Source: Pontibacter oryzae (GTDB taxonomy: Bacteria > Bacteroidota > Bacteroidia > Cytophagales > Hymenobacteraceae). Taken from it: DNA of 64,000 nucleotides. The stretch spans positions 1,054,001 to 1,118,000 of the forward strand of contig NZ_QWGE01000001.1 in the NCBI RefSeq assembly GCF_003576375.1, written 5' to 3'. Position numbers and translations under genes: made by a program. Position 1 is the first letter of the stretch, and each line of letters starts with the position of its first letter. The notes beneath the pieces are model-generated. The model saw only the letters and a program-made list of their open reading frames with translations. It did no database searches and was not told where the DNA came from. Positions 38,506 through 47,860 of this stretch are shown piece after piece.

Positions 38506-38538
38506 AAGTCCTGCCACTGAAAACCAGTAGCAGGACTT
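38506..38538. terminator. Bidirectional terminator next to aspS
   Basis: Arms AAGTCCTGC and GCAGGACTT, with an inner ACTG/CAGT extension after one mismatch and loop AAAAC. It lies between convergent genes. Confidence 0.7.
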
Positions 38539-38561
38539 GCTGTATCTTGTATAAGCAGATG

Positions 38562-40322
38562 TTACCCTTTCGGCAGGTTTTTCATACTTATGTGTAATTC
38601 ATCAAGTTGCGCATCCGCAATTGGGGCTGGTGCATCAATCATCACATCGCGCCCAGAGTTGTTTTTCGGGAAGGCAATGTAATCACGGATAGAGTCTGAA
38701 CCACCGAAGAGCGAGCACAGCCTGTCGAAACCGAAGGCAATACCACCGTGCGGCGGTGCGCCATACTCAAAAGCGCTCATCAGGAAGCCAAATTGGGCTT
38801 CAGCCTCTGCTTGAGAGAAGCCAAGCAAACGGAACATCTGCTCCTGCAGGCTACGGTCGTGAATACGGATAGACCCCCCGCCTACTTCCACGCCATTGAT
38901 CACCATATCATATGCATTCGCTCGGATATCGCCAGGGCGATCATCGATAAGTTCTACATCCTCCGGCTTCGGCGACGTGAACGGGTGGTGCATGGCATGG
39001 TAACGCTTGCTTTCGTCGTCCCATTCCAGCAGCGGAAAATCAACCACCCAAAGTGGCGAGAACACATTTTTATCGCGCAGGCCAAGGCGTGAGCCCATCT
39101 CTAAGCGCAGCTCGTTCAGGGCTTTGCGGGTTCTGTCTGCATCGCCGGCAAGTATAAGTATAAGATCTCCTGGCTTTGCATTGAAAGCGGTTGCCCACGC
39201 TTGCAGGTCTTCGGCGGTATAGAATTTATCAACTGATGATTTTATACTTCCGTCTTCGTTCACACGGGCATACACCAAGCCAGTGGCACCAATTTGCGGG
39301 CGCTTCACAAAGTCAGTCAACTCATCGAGCTGCTTGCGGGTATAGCTGGCTGCGTTTTCAGCACAGATACCTACCACCAGTTCCGCATCATCAAACACCT
39401 TGAAGCCTTTGTTCTTAGCCATTGGGTTAAGCTCTACAAAACGCATGTCGAAGCGCGTGTCCGGTTTATCGGAGCCATAATACTTCATGGCATCGGCGTA
39501 GGTCATGCGCGGCAACTTCTCAATTTTTACTCCTTTCACTGTATCGAACAGGTGCCTGATAAAGCCTTCGAATGTATTCAGGATGTCTTCCTGGCTCACG
39601 AAAGACATTTCGCAGTCTATTTGGGTGAACTCCGGCTGGCGATCGGCGCGCAGGTCTTCGTCGCGGAAGCACTTCACGATCTGGAAATACTTATCGAAGC
39701 CAGATACCATAAGCAGCTGCTTAAACGTTTGCGGCGACTGCGGCAGGGCGTAAAACTCACCGGCGTTCATGCGGCTAGGCACAACAAAGTCGCGGGCACC
39801 TTCTGGCGTGGATTTGATCAGGTAGGGCGTTTCCACCTCTATAAAGTTACGGCCATCCAGGTAGGCGCGGGTTTCGCGCATCATGCGGTGGCGCAGCTCC
39901 AGGTTGCGGCGCACCGGGGCACGGCGAAGGTCCAGGTAGCGGTACTTCATGCGCAGGTCGTCGCCGCCGTCGGTCTCATCCTCAATCATAAAAGGAGGCA
40001 GTTTGGCTGCGTTTAGCACTTCCAGGTTCGTAACGCGCAGTTCTATGCCGCCCGTCGGGATCTTATCGTTCTTTGATTCCCGCTCTACTACTTTGCCAGT
40101 TGCTTTAATCACATACTCGCGCCCCAGGTCTCTGGCCTGCTCCAGAAGGCTGGCAGGGGTTTGCCCTTCCTCAAAAGAAAGCTGTGTAATGCCGTATCGG
40201 TCGCGCAGGTCTATCCACAGCATGCCGCCCTTATCGCGGAGGCGCTGTACCCATCCTGTTAATATTACCTCTTCGCCAACGTTATCCAGGCGAAGCTCGC
40301 CGCAAGTATGTGTTCGGAACAT
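38562..40322 (-). CDS. aspS: Aspartate--tRNA ligase
   Basis: Class IIb aminoacyl-tRNA synthetase. The 586 residues hold the N-terminal OB-fold anticodon domain ([22 protein letters not shown]), motif 2 as [20 protein letters not shown], the bacterial GAD insertion (about 290-410) and motif 3 as [14 protein letters not shown]. Full length. A -7 element lies just upstream. Confidence 0.97.
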   Translation of the reverse strand: MFRTHTCGELRLDNVGEEVILTGWVQRLRDKGGMLWIDLRDRYGITQLSFEEGQTPASLLEQARDLGREYVIKATGKVVERESKNDKIPTGGIELRVTNLEVLNAAKLPPFMIEDETDGGDDLRMKYRYLDLRRAPVRRNLELRHRMMRETRAYLDGRNFIEVETPYLIKSTPEGARDFVVPSRMNAGEFYALPQSPQTFKQLLMVSGFDKYFQIVKCFRDEDLRADRQPEFTQIDCEMSFVSQEDILNTFEGFIRHLFDTVKGVKIEKLPRMTYADAMKYYGSDKPDTRFDMRFVELNPMAKNKGFKVFDDAELVVGICAENAASYTRKQLDELTDFVKRPQIGATGLVYARVNEDGSIKSSVDKFYTAEDLQAWATAFNAKPGDLILILAGDADRTRKALNELRLEMGSRLGLRDKNVFSPLWVVDFPLLEWDDESKRYHAMHHPFTSPKPEDVELIDDRPGDIRANAYDMVINGVEVGGGSIRIHDRSLQEQMFRLLGFSQAEAEAQFGFLMSAFEYGAPPHGGIAFGFDRLCSLFGGSDSIRDYIAFPKNNSGRDVMIDAPAPIADAQLDELHISMKNLPKG

Positions 40323-40348
40323 AGTATGATGTACTGTATAGTTTATTG

Positions 40349-40356
40349 CAAATGTA
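40349..40356 (-). promoter_or_regulatory. -7 promoter element of aspS
   Basis: Read on the minus strand it is TACATTTG, a match to TAnnTTTG, 26 bases before the aspS ATG. No clear -33 element. Confidence 0.45.
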
Positions 40357-40446
40357 ATAATCTTATAGGTCGTTTACTTTATCAGGTGCAAAGATGTTGG
40401 TAAACGAACGCGTAAAGGGTTTAGCCTGGTTTGTTCTTTACTGCGT

Positions 40447-41322
40447 TTAATCCAGCATGTTGCGGGCAGCGGCTACGTTGTTTGTTTGTATCGCGTCAGG
40501 CTTCATGTTTATCATGCGGGCAATGCGTGAGCGCGATTTGCCTCCAAACAGCGCCACTTGCAACCCCTGTTCCTTTGATTTAGCTACCAACTCAGCAGTA
40601 GCGTCTTTGCCATCTACACAAACCCCGCCCAGGTTATACTTTAGCGCTTCCTGCAATGTCAGCTCAAAATCGCCAGATGCATCCAGCATAAGGAGTGCTG
40701 CCGGCTCCACCTCCCGGAAGGCAAGCAGAAAGTCCGGATTAGGGGAGATGAACACCAGTTTTTGCAGCGGGTAGTTATACTTGCGCAGCATGGCCATCAG
40801 GGTTTGGGCATAGTATAAATGGCGCTCAGGGTTTTGGTTGCGCAGGTCTATGTGCAAGTAAGGTAGCTCCGGGTATGTGGCCAGGCGTTGCAGCAAAGCC
40901 TCTAAGGTGATAATTTCCTCATCTTGAAACAGATTGTAGAAAAATCCCCCATCATACTTTAGGCCCACTACCTCGGATGCGGCACGATCTTCAATCAAAC
41001 CGGAGCCTGAAGTCATACTTTCCAGCGCGGTGTCGTGGTAAAGAACAAGAACACCATCTTTGCTAAGCTGAACATCCACTTCCAGGCCATCGGCACCATG
41101 CGCTTCCATCGCCTTTACTATAGAAGCCATGCTGTTAGCAGGAAGCGGGTTAAAAGGATTCATTGGCGATAAAAAGCCTGAGCCTGCGTGCCCCAAAACC
41201 AAAACGCCTTTATATTCTATTTTGTCGTGGCGGTAAAGGAGCCACCCACCCACTGCTATGGCCAGCACAGCGAAAAAAAGCGCAGGTAAAGCTATTTTCC
41301 GCGAAACGCGTCGCTTCGACAT
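40447..41322 (-). CDS. Glycerophosphodiester phosphodiesterase family protein
   Basis: A 291-residue protein with an N-terminal membrane anchor or signal (ALPALFFAVLAIAVGGWLLY). The active-site region LGHAGSG...NSM, then GADGLEVDVQLSKDGVLVLYHD, fits the GDPD TIM barrel, which splits glycerophosphodiesters into glycerol 3-phosphate and an alcohol. The usual HRG motif reads HAG, and PENT reads PANS, so the first catalytic block is altered; activity should be treated with care. ATG at 41322 is preferred to a TTG at 41340. Confidence 0.8.
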   Translation of the reverse strand: MSKRRVSRKIALPALFFAVLAIAVGGWLLYRHDKIEYKGVLVLGHAGSGFLSPMNPFNPLPANSMASIVKAMEAHGADGLEVDVQLSKDGVLVLYHDTALESMTSGSGLIEDRAASEVVGLKYDGGFFYNLFQDEEIITLEALLQRLATYPELPYLHIDLRNQNPERHLYYAQTLMAMLRKYNYPLQKLVFISPNPDFLLAFREVEPAALLMLDASGDFELTLQEALKYNLGGVCVDGKDATAELVAKSKEQGLQVALFGGKSRSRIARMINMKPDAIQTNNVAAARNMLD

Positions 41323-41396
41323 CTGATGTAAATGAGCCAATCTAGTAATTCCTTAATTAAACAACGAAGGTAACACAGAATCTTTATAATTACCCT

Positions 41397-41404
41397 TAAA
41401 TTTG
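41397..41404 (+). promoter_or_regulatory. -7 promoter element of the glycosyltransferase gene
   Basis: TAAATTTG fits TAnnTTTG and lies 22 bases before ATG 41426. It overlaps the alternative TTG at 41402, which supports the later start. Confidence 0.45.
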
Positions 41405-41425
41405 CAGCCCGACAACACAAGTCTC

Positions 41426-43057
41426 ATGCAAAGCACCTCACAATCAACAGTCGCTAAAGCCTTCACTGCCGATGCCGCCACCCTCGGGCAACCCCAGGAA
41501 CGCTACCTCATTCCGGTTTCGGTGATCCTCTTTATTGCCCTGGGCGTACGTTTGCTAGCGGCATTTTTTTCCAAAGGTTTTGCCTTCAGCGATGATCATT
41601 TTGATGTGATAACCATTGCGCAAGGTTGGCTGGACGGCCTGCCGATGTGGCTGAACGAGCCCATGCCACCGCGCCACAGTATGTTTTACGCGCTCATTCA
41701 TTATGCCATTTTCTACGTGCTGGAAGCTCTCGGAATTTTCAGTCCGGAGGTTAAGATGACGGTTGTTCGGTTGGTACACGCCTTGTATTCTTTGCTGGTG
41801 GTATACTTTGGCTATAAACTTACGGAGCGGCTCTCGAACAAAGCCAACGCCCGCCTGGTTGGCCTGATGCTGGCGTTGGTGTGGTTTATGCCGTTTATGA
41901 GTGTGCGCAATCTGGTTGAGATGGTTTGCATCCCGCCTTACCTGGCGGCTTTTTACCTGATGGTTAAAAAGGAGCAGGCTAGCCGCAAGCGCGTTATGCC
42001 ATACTTTTGGGCGGGTGCCTTGTTTGCGCTGGCATTTGTGTTCCGGTACCATACGGTGCTTTTCGGGGCCGGTGCAGGCCTGGTGCTGCTTTACAAGCGG
42101 CAGTGGCGCGAGGCAGTGGCGGTGCTGCTGGGCTTTATCATAACGGCCTTCCTCATCCAGGGCACTATTGATATTGTTTTCTTCGATTACCCATTTCATT
42201 CTATAGTAGCTTACTTCCTATACAACACCGAGAATGCCGAGAATTTCACCACGGGCCCGGTATACCGCTTTGCCCTAACCATACTTGGCTTCTTAGTGCC
42301 GCCCATCAGCGCGTTTCTAGTAGTAGGGTATGCAAAAACCGCGAAGCTGGCACCCAAACTTTTCTGGGGCGGGTTGATCTTTTTTGTGGCCCATTCCCTT
42401 TTCCCGAATAAGCAGGAGCGTTTTATACTTCCGCTGCTCCCTTTAATAATGATTTTGGGCGTGATTGGCTGGCAGCAGTTCGTACGCAATTCTGGTTTTT
42501 GGCACAAACGCCGCAAGCTGCTGGCCGTTAGCTGGGGATTTTTCTGGGTGCTGAACCTGCTGGCCACCGTGGGCATGGCCTTTACTTACACCAAAAAAAG
42601 CCGCGTGGCACCATTGGTATACCTCTCCGAAAAACCGAATCTGGATGCCCTGGTGCTGGAGTTCGGAAACCATAGCGTTAAAAAACCGCCGCTGTTTTAC
42701 CTGGGCCGCATGAGCGCCGTGCACGAGGATTACCTGAAGGATGAACACCTGGTTTGGCAGGATTACCATACACGCCAAAAGCAACTCCCTGCTAATTTTG
42801 CGATGGTTTATACTTTGAACGAGGATAAAACACCGGCAGAACTGCAAGAGCAACTCGCCGGCTCAACCTATAAACCGGACTACGTGGTGGTTGTCGGCAC
42901 CGATGATTTGGAGGAGCGTTTGGGCCGCCTGCACCAGCTTTTCCCTAACCTCAAATTAGACCACACCATCACGCCCTCGCTGTATGACCAGCTTCTGCAC
43001 CTGCTTAACCCACGCGTGCACAAAGATGAGCGCGTGCAGATTTACGAGATTCTTTGA
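41426..43057 (+). CDS. GT-C type membrane glycosyltransferase, GT22-like
   Basis: A 543-residue polytopic protein with about ten helices. The first loop has FSDDHFDVITIAQGWLDG, with the acidic pair expected for GT-C enzymes. The segment FPNKQERFILPLLPLIMILG resembles the HKExRF block of the GT22 mannosyltransferases (Alg9/PIG-B type). It probably moves a sugar from a lipid-linked donor at the outer face of the inner membrane. The C-terminal 130 residues are soluble. The acceptor is unknown. A GtrA-family gene next door, in the opposite direction, fits lipid-linked sugar metabolism. Confidence 0.7.
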   Translation: MQSTSQSTVAKAFTADAATLGQPQERYLIPVSVILFIALGVRLLAAFFSKGFAFSDDHFDVITIAQGWLDGLPMWLNEPMPPRHSMFYALIHYAIFYVLEALGIFSPEVKMTVVRLVHALYSLLVVYFGYKLTERLSNKANARLVGLMLALVWFMPFMSVRNLVEMVCIPPYLAAFYLMVKKEQASRKRVMPYFWAGALFALAFVFRYHTVLFGAGAGLVLLYKRQWREAVAVLLGFIITAFLIQGTIDIVFFDYPFHSIVAYFLYNTENAENFTTGPVYRFALTILGFLVPPISAFLVVGYAKTAKLAPKLFWGGLIFFVAHSLFPNKQERFILPLLPLIMILGVIGWQQFVRNSGFWHKRRKLLAVSWGFFWVLNLLATVGMAFTYTKKSRVAPLVYLSEKPNLDALVLEFGNHSVKKPPLFYLGRMSAVHEDYLKDEHLVWQDYHTRQKQLPANFAMVYTLNEDKTPAELQEQLAGSTYKPDYVVVVGTDDLEERLGRLHQLFPNLKLDHTITPSLYDQLLHLLNPRVHKDERVQIYEIL

Positions 43058-43096
43058 GGCTTCTGGTAAGTATAAAGTATGGCCCGGTTGGGCAAG

Positions 43097-43492
43097 TCAG
43101 CCCGTAAAAGTATAGAGGTAGTTAATAGAGAAGTTCCAGAAGAAGACCAGGACAATGGCGCAAAACTTGGCAATGTAAAAATTTAGCCGCAGCCTATCGG
43201 TAAGCAAGTATATGATAAGGTTGTTGAGCAGCAGCCCAATCAGCGCTACGATCAGGAACTTCGAGAACTGCCAGCCTATTTCCGGGTCTGAGCTATGGAA
43301 GGTCCAGATGCGGTTGAGGTAGTAGTTACTGGCACTGGCCAACAAAAACCCCAGACTGTTGGCAACATACTTGTTCCAGCGCAGCACTTCCTTAGCCAGA
43401 AACGTTACTCCAAAATCCAGCACCAGGCCCGAAAAGCCTACTACTCCAAACTTGAAGAATTTGAAAAAAAGATTCTGAAAACTGTCTGACAT
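43097..43492 (-). CDS. GtrA family membrane protein
   Basis: A 131-residue protein with four transmembrane helices. KFFKFGVVGFSGLVLDFGVTFL and NSLGFLLASASNYYLNRIWTF are typical of GtrA, linked to transfer of polyprenyl-linked sugars across the membrane. ATG at 43492 gives the usual start. It converges with the glycosyltransferase gene. Confidence 0.88.
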   Translation of the reverse strand: MSDSFQNLFFKFFKFGVVGFSGLVLDFGVTFLAKEVLRWNKYVANSLGFLLASASNYYLNRIWTFHSSDPEIGWQFSKFLIVALIGLLLNNLIIYLLTDRLRLNFYIAKFCAIVLVFFWNFSINYLYTFTG

Positions 43493-43516
43493 CCGGTCTA
43501 TACATTCGACCTGCAT

Positions 43517-43891
43517 ATTTGCTGCAACACAGGCGCTACAAAAGTAATAGACTTAGCGCAGGCAACCAACACCCTGTTTTGCGCATCATTAGTCTAAGCA
43601 GCAGTAAAACACCTTGGCAACCACTTGTTTGTCGACGAAATAGCGCTGTTTGTATAAACTATTTTGAAATACGCTTTATGTTATATAACTATAGATAAAC
43701 GTTGTGCGCTTGCCTCAGTAGCACTCTAATACTTTCTGAGTAACAAAGGCTTGCCCACGTACTCCTGAAAATAAACAACTAAAACACAAGCAGCTTTAAG
43801 GCAATGTTTAAGGTGAGATATAGACAAACCGCCTGAAAAGCAAAAAGCCATACCTGAAAAGGTATGGCTTACTTGTATGTGGTTATCTGCT
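43517..43891 (-). other. Intergenic stretch, no gene
   Basis: About 375 AT-rich bases between two genes on the minus strand. The only structured part is the terminator at 43845-43870. A 61-codon frame at 43726-43911 overlaps that terminator and the neighbouring gene and is not credible. Confidence 0.5.
43845..43870 (-). terminator. Terminator of the DUF937 gene
   Basis: Arms AAGCCATACC and GGTATGGCTT around TGAAAA; on the minus strand the hairpin runs into a T run. Confidence 0.8.
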
Positions 43892-44326
43892 CTAGCTGAA
43901 GAAGCCGCCAAGGCCTTTGCTCAGTTTGTCTTTCAGGCCGCCGCCTACCAGGCTACCCAATAAATCGGTTTGGCTTACCTCGCCGCTGCTTACCTTGCTG
44001 CCCAGCTTTTGCATGATAAAGTTTATGGCAAATGGCGCCACCTGCTTGGCTATACTCTCCGGAATGCCCAAACGCGTTGTCAGGTCCGATACATATTTAT
44101 TGATGACGCTGTTCACGGCATTACTCTCGCCAGGGGCCTTGCTCCCCTTCAGCACATCCATCAGGCCGCCGAAATCTCCACTGGTAGCACGGTTCTTCAA
44201 CTCACCCATTAGGTTGTCCTTTGCCAGATCTACAGATTTATTGGCTGTGTCTGGTTGCAGTTGGTACTTGTTCTGCAGTTCTCCGGTTAGCTGGCCTTTC
44301 AGGTTGTTAATCAAATTCTCAATCAT
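43892..44326 (-). CDS. DUF937 domain protein
   Basis: A 144-residue helical, probably cytoplasmic protein. GLMDVLKG, VNSVINKYVSDLTTRLGIPESIAKQVAPFAINFIMQKL and the glycine-rich tail LLGSLVGGGLKDKLSKGLGGFF (both given for their position, residues about 70-142) match the DUF937 pattern. The function of the family is unknown. It stands alone and ends in its own terminator. Confidence 0.75.
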   Translation of the reverse strand: MIENLINNLKGQLTGELQNKYQLQPDTANKSVDLAKDNLMGELKNRATSGDFGGLMDVLKGSKAPGESNAVNSVINKYVSDLTTRLGIPESIAKQVAPFAINFIMQKLGSKVSSGEVSQTDLLGSLVGGGLKDKLSKGLGGFFS

Positions 44327-44594
44327 TGTTCTTTTTTGTTATAGTTGATTAGGCTGATTCTATACTTCCGGCAATGCCAGAGATTATTAGTGTACTATTA
44401 GGCTGACAAACGTGGCTTGCGCTACCGGCGCCACGGCTCGTGCCTAATAAGTATAACGCAGGTAGCGGAGTATAAGATTTTTCAATTTTGTTCGTTACCA
44501 TCGTTCAGAAACAGACTTGATTGGCAGAGTTATTGCACGAAAACCACAAGCAGCCTTTTACACATTTTTTTTTAGCTTTGCCGACACTTTACCC

Positions 44595-45149
44595 ATGAAC
44601 ATGCGATACATTGCCTTTTTAGCCATCATTTTTATAGCCGGAGTTGCCTTTGCCCAGACCAAACTGAAGAAAACGCAGGTCAGCAAGGAGGTAAGCGTTA
44701 TGCTGCCGCAGGATTTTATGCCGATGCCCGACGACGGCATTGCCCGTAAGTACCCTGCCTCTACCAAGCCGCTTGCTGTGTACACCAGCCCCAATGGCCA
44801 GATAGACTTTAGCATAACGCAGAAGCCATCGCAGTTTAAGGAAGAAGACCTGGATATGCTCCGCGAGTTTTACAAGGCAAACCTACTAGAGACTTTCACA
44901 CAGGTAGATTTTATCCGCCAGGAGGTAACGCAGGTGAAAGGCAAGAAATACCTGGTGTTTGAGTTTGTGAGCAAGCTGGCCGATGAGCGCGGCACTACTA
45001 ACTTGGCACCGGTGCAGAAGTATAGCATCATGCAGTATACCATTAAAGGCGACCAGTTATACATTTTTACCATGCATGTGCCGTTTATACTTAAGAACGA
45101 GTGGCAAGACACAGCCCGCGAGATCATGGGCTCTATCAATATCAAATAA
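44595..45149 (+). CDS. Hypothetical exported protein, PsbP/DcrB-like fold suspected
   Basis: A 184-residue protein with a signal peptide (MNMRYIAFLAIIFIAGVAFA). The mature part, VSVMLPQDFMPMPDDGIARKY, then AVYTSPNGQIDFSI and a C-terminal MQYTIKGDQLYIFTMHVP, alternates strands and helices as in DcrB/PsbP-type proteins, but this is a guess. ATG at 44595 is chosen because the frame upstream (from 44517) has no signal character. A terminator closes the gene before tadA. Confidence 0.65.
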   Translation: MNMRYIAFLAIIFIAGVAFAQTKLKKTQVSKEVSVMLPQDFMPMPDDGIARKYPASTKPLAVYTSPNGQIDFSITQKPSQFKEEDLDMLREFYKANLLETFTQVDFIRQEVTQVKGKKYLVFEFVSKLADERGTTNLAPVQKYSIMQYTIKGDQLYIFTMHVPFILKNEWQDTAREIMGSINIK

Positions 45150-45176
45150 ACACTACTACCTAACTATCTACTACAG

Positions 45177-45206
45177 AAAAGCCCCGCCTCTTGGTGGGGC
45201 TTTTTT
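45177..45206 (+). terminator. Rho-independent terminator
   Basis: Arms GCCCCGCC and GGTGGGGC with loop TCTT and a run of six T, between a hypothetical gene and tadA. Confidence 0.85.
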
Positions 45207-45275
45207 ATGCTTTGGGCTAGGCTGTGCCTCTGGCACTTGCTTGCATTTTAGCGGCTGCATAGCCATCTTTACTAT

Positions 45276-45731
45276 ATGGCTACAGATTTTCTATCAATCC
45301 ACAGCGACGAGCATTTTATGCAGCAGGCCTACAAGCAGGCACAGTATGCTTTTGAAGAGGGCGAGATCCCGATTGGAGCCGTGGTGGTTACCAACAACCG
45401 CATTATTGCCAGGGCCTACAACCAAACCGAAAAGCTGAACGACGTAACGGCCCACGCCGAGATGCTGGCTCTTACCGCAGCCGCCGAGTACCTGGGCAAC
45501 AAGTACTTGCAAGACTGCACCCTGTATGTTACCGTGGAGCCCTGCGTTATGTGCGCCGGGGCCAGTTACTGGGCACAGCTAAAGCGGGTGGTTTTTGGAA
45601 CATCTGAGCCCAAGCGCGGTTATAGACGTGTGGGAAACCTGCTGCACCCCAAAACCGAAATGGTGAGCGGTATTATGGCGCAGGAGTGTGCCGAGCTGAT
45701 GGGGGCCTTCTTTGCAGCTAAAAGAAATTAA
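45276..45731 (+). CDS. tadA: tRNA-specific adenosine deaminase
   Basis: Converts A34 to inosine in the anticodon of tRNA-Arg(ACG). The zinc site is HAEMLAL (His and the catalytic Glu near residue 64) with PCVMCAG (two Cys, near 92-95). The 151-residue length and the RVVFGTSEPKRGYRR tail fit TadA rather than free-nucleoside deaminases. Confidence 0.93.
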   Translation: MATDFLSIHSDEHFMQQAYKQAQYAFEEGEIPIGAVVVTNNRIIARAYNQTEKLNDVTAHAEMLALTAAAEYLGNKYLQDCTLYVTVEPCVMCAGASYWAQLKRVVFGTSEPKRGYRRVGNLLHPKTEMVSGIMAQECAELMGAFFAAKRN

Positions 45732-45732
45732 C

Positions 45733-45774
45733 TAACTTTGGTACGACGACGTACATTTGTGACGAGTGCACAAA
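45733..45774 (+). promoter_or_regulatory. Promoter and operator-like repeats before superoxide dismutase
   Basis: Two -7-like elements, TAACTTTG (45733-45740) and TACATTTG (45752-45759), occur 50-76 bases before the ATG. Overlapping them are two inverted repeats: GTACG-ACGA-CGTAC and TTTGTG (45756-45761) with CACAAA (45769-45774). Such repeats over a promoter suggest binding of a regulator; which one cannot be told. Confidence 0.4.
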
Positions 45775-45808
45775 CGTAATTTTTTCAACATAAAATATAT
45801 ATAAAACT

Positions 45809-46417
45809 ATGGCTTTCGAACTTCCGAAACTACCTTATGCCTACGACGCACTGGAGCCGCACATCGATGCGCGCACCATGGAGATCCACCATACAAAACA
45901 CCACCAGGCTTACACTGATAACCTGAACAAAGCCATTGCCGGCACCGAGCTGGAGGGCAAGTCTATCGAGGAGATCATGCGCAGCGTGAAAGAAGATAAC
46001 AAGGCTGTTCGTAACAACGGTGGTGGCTACTACAACCACAACCTGTTCTGGACGATCCTTTCGCCGAACGGCGGCGGCCAGCCTTCCGGCGAACTGGCAG
46101 AGGCAATTGATGCTGCTTTCGGTTCTTTTGATGCGATGAAGGAGAAATTCAATGCTGCCGCGGCTACGCGTTTCGGTTCAGGCTGGGCCTGGCTTTGCGT
46201 AAAAGACGGCAAGCTGGAAATTTGCTCTACTCCAAACCAGGATAACACCCTGATGCCTTTCGCAGAGGGTTGCGGCGGTCAGCCAATCCTTGGACTGGAC
46301 GTATGGGAGCACGCGTACTACCTGAACTACCAAAATCGTCGCCCGGACTACATCAGCGCGTTCTGGAACGTAGTGAACTGGGAAGAAGTAACGAAACGCT
46401 TCAACGAGGCAAAGTAG
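45809..46417 (+). CDS. sodA: Superoxide dismutase, Mn type
   Basis: Converts superoxide to peroxide and oxygen. The 202 residues carry metal ligands His in [11 protein letters not shown] (near 27), His in YYNHNLFW (near 77), and Asp and His in [12 protein letters not shown] (near 165-169). The PNQDNTLMP and NRRPDYI segments resemble the Mn enzyme rather than the Fe enzyme of E. coli, though use of either metal is possible. No signal peptide, so cytoplasmic. Confidence 0.93.
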   Translation: MAFELPKLPYAYDALEPHIDARTMEIHHTKHHQAYTDNLNKAIAGTELEGKSIEEIMRSVKEDNKAVRNNGGGYYNHNLFWTILSPNGGGQPSGELAEAIDAAFGSFDAMKEKFNAAAATRFGSGWAWLCVKDGKLEICSTPNQDNTLMPFAEGCGGQPILGLDVWEHAYYLNYQNRRPDYISAFWNVVNWEEVTKRFNEAK

Positions 46418-46458
46418 TCTTTTTTAGACGCTAGATATTAGGCGTTAGATTTTAGACT
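46418..46458. repeat. Simple repeat of TTAGACGTTAGA type
   Basis: Imperfect direct units (TTAGACGCTAGATATTAG, then GCGTTAGATTTTAGAC) between the sod stop and its terminator. It resembles the short low-complexity repeats at other gene ends in the window. Confidence 0.45.
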
Positions 46459-46470
46459 AACCCTCCTATA

Positions 46471-46504
46471 AAAAAATCCCCGCCAGCAATGGCGGGGATT
46501 TTTT
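46471..46504. terminator. Bidirectional terminator after superoxide dismutase
   Basis: Perfect 14-base arms AAAAAATCCCCGCC and GGCGGGGATTTTTT with loop AGCAAT, between convergent genes. Confidence 0.9.
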
Positions 46505-46564
46505 GTTTCTTAAACCTGGAATGCAAATTTTAAACTTGTAACTGCTGTCGCTTTAGGAGTAAGT

Positions 46565-47731
46565 CTATTCAAAAGCTTTGTAACGCACTAAGGTATACTT
46601 CACAGTTACTGGCACCATAGCTCGCAAGCGGCTCTGGCTGCCGTCTGTTATAAACTGATCAACAGGTATGGCTCGCTCGCCTACGGCATCAAACTCATTC
46701 TTATCATAAACCTGCACCAGACTCTTTTTATTTCGGTAGAAAGGCAGCAATGTCGCAGACTTAGCTTTCCTGTCCGGGACTTCCATTAGCCAGCGTGGCC
46801 TGCCATCTACAAGCGTAACCGGTGGGTGCACTACCTGTATATCCACAAGCCCCTTCTTAGCCCCAATAGTTACAGGGTTTATGCCATCAGAAGTTAGTGC
46901 AACAGGTGAATTGCCCGCTACACAGCTACACGTTGTAACCTGATCTATAGTAAGGGCATCTACGTTTGCGTCATGTAAGTAAGCACCTAACCGCTTATAC
47001 TTATCCCGCTCTTTTTCCAAAATATGATCATACCCAACATACCCTAAAACTTTAGCCTTAGGGTTTGCTTTCATTGTGGCCAATAAGTTTACTGCCTGCA
47101 GCGAATCGCGGTAATTAGAGCGTGCCATCGGATCAGCTATTTCTTTTTCCTGGCTGCTCCTGATCTCATGCCCTACAACTGTAAACCCTCTGGCAATAGC
47201 AGCTCGGATAAAGTTAGCAAACGTAGGCTCCTTAGTATAAAAACCCGATGAGGAGACAGGATACTTACGGCTGTTGATAGTAGTGTCTTCTTCTGATAAA
47301 GCCTCCAGAGAAAGTATAGTATAACCAGCGGCATAAAGAGAATCTAAGAGCATGGCTGCAAAAGCCCGATGTGCCGGCACATGATGTGCCTCGTTGATAA
47401 GAACTAATGATGCGTTTCTGGCTTTTGGCATAATTACATCCAATGGGTCTGCCAGTTGCACATTACTTGCCAAGCCCTTATCAAGCAAAAAGCTGTTCTT
47501 TGCGCTGTCTTGAATGCCAACAAAGGAGCTATAGGTTGCTAGCGCCTGCTCATACGCCCATTTGTCAAACGAAGCCTCGTTATCCTTTAAATATTCTAGC
47601 GGAGCCACATAGTTCAAGTTTCCTTTTTCATCTGTCAGGCGTTCATGAGCACCTGAAAAAGGCGACTGCTGCGCCACAGTAGCTGCCGGAAAAGCTATAA
47701 GGCAGATGAGATATGCAAAGTATGTTTTCAT
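46565..47731 (-). CDS. Exported TIKI/ChaN/EreA-like protein
   Basis: A 388-residue protein with a signal peptide (YLICLIAFPAATVAQ). The core LVLINEAHHVPAHRAFAAML, ILSLEALSEED, GFTVVGHEI and VLGYVGYDHI holds the Glu-His, second His, Glu and later His motifs of the superfamily joining erythromycin esterase, ChaN haem-binding lipoproteins and Tiki proteases. The first motif reads NEAHH, not the usual GExHG. Its substrate is unknown; the name does not imply drug resistance. Confidence 0.7.
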   Translation of the reverse strand: MKTYFAYLICLIAFPAATVAQQSPFSGAHERLTDEKGNLNYVAPLEYLKDNEASFDKWAYEQALATYSSFVGIQDSAKNSFLLDKGLASNVQLADPLDVIMPKARNASLVLINEAHHVPAHRAFAAMLLDSLYAAGYTILSLEALSEEDTTINSRKYPVSSSGFYTKEPTFANFIRAAIARGFTVVGHEIRSSQEKEIADPMARSNYRDSLQAVNLLATMKANPKAKVLGYVGYDHILEKERDKYKRLGAYLHDANVDALTIDQVTTCSCVAGNSPVALTSDGINPVTIGAKKGLVDIQVVHPPVTLVDGRPRWLMEVPDRKAKSATLLPFYRNKKSLVQVYDKNEFDAVGERAIPVDQFITDGSQSRLRAMVPVTVKYTLVRYKAFE

Positions 47732-47860
47732 TTCTGAGATAGTTTGGATTTGCTTTATTGAATATAGTATACTTCAAACATATTCCAAAAACCTACTCAT
47801 ACTCTTTAACTTAAGTAAACTTACAACAACTGTAAACCAAACGTAACTTATCCAAATAAA

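Noticed and set aside
36480..38560. Calling the DnaA cluster a proven oriC
   Set aside because: Gene directions around it converge and dnaA is absent, so it is kept as a candidate only.
39294..40016. 240-codon frame opposite aspS
   Set aside because: Antisense shadow of a highly conserved gene.
46565..47731. Macrolide resistance by the erythromycin esterase-like protein
   Set aside because: It shares only superfamily motifs, is exported, and differs at the first motif; no basis for a resistance claim.
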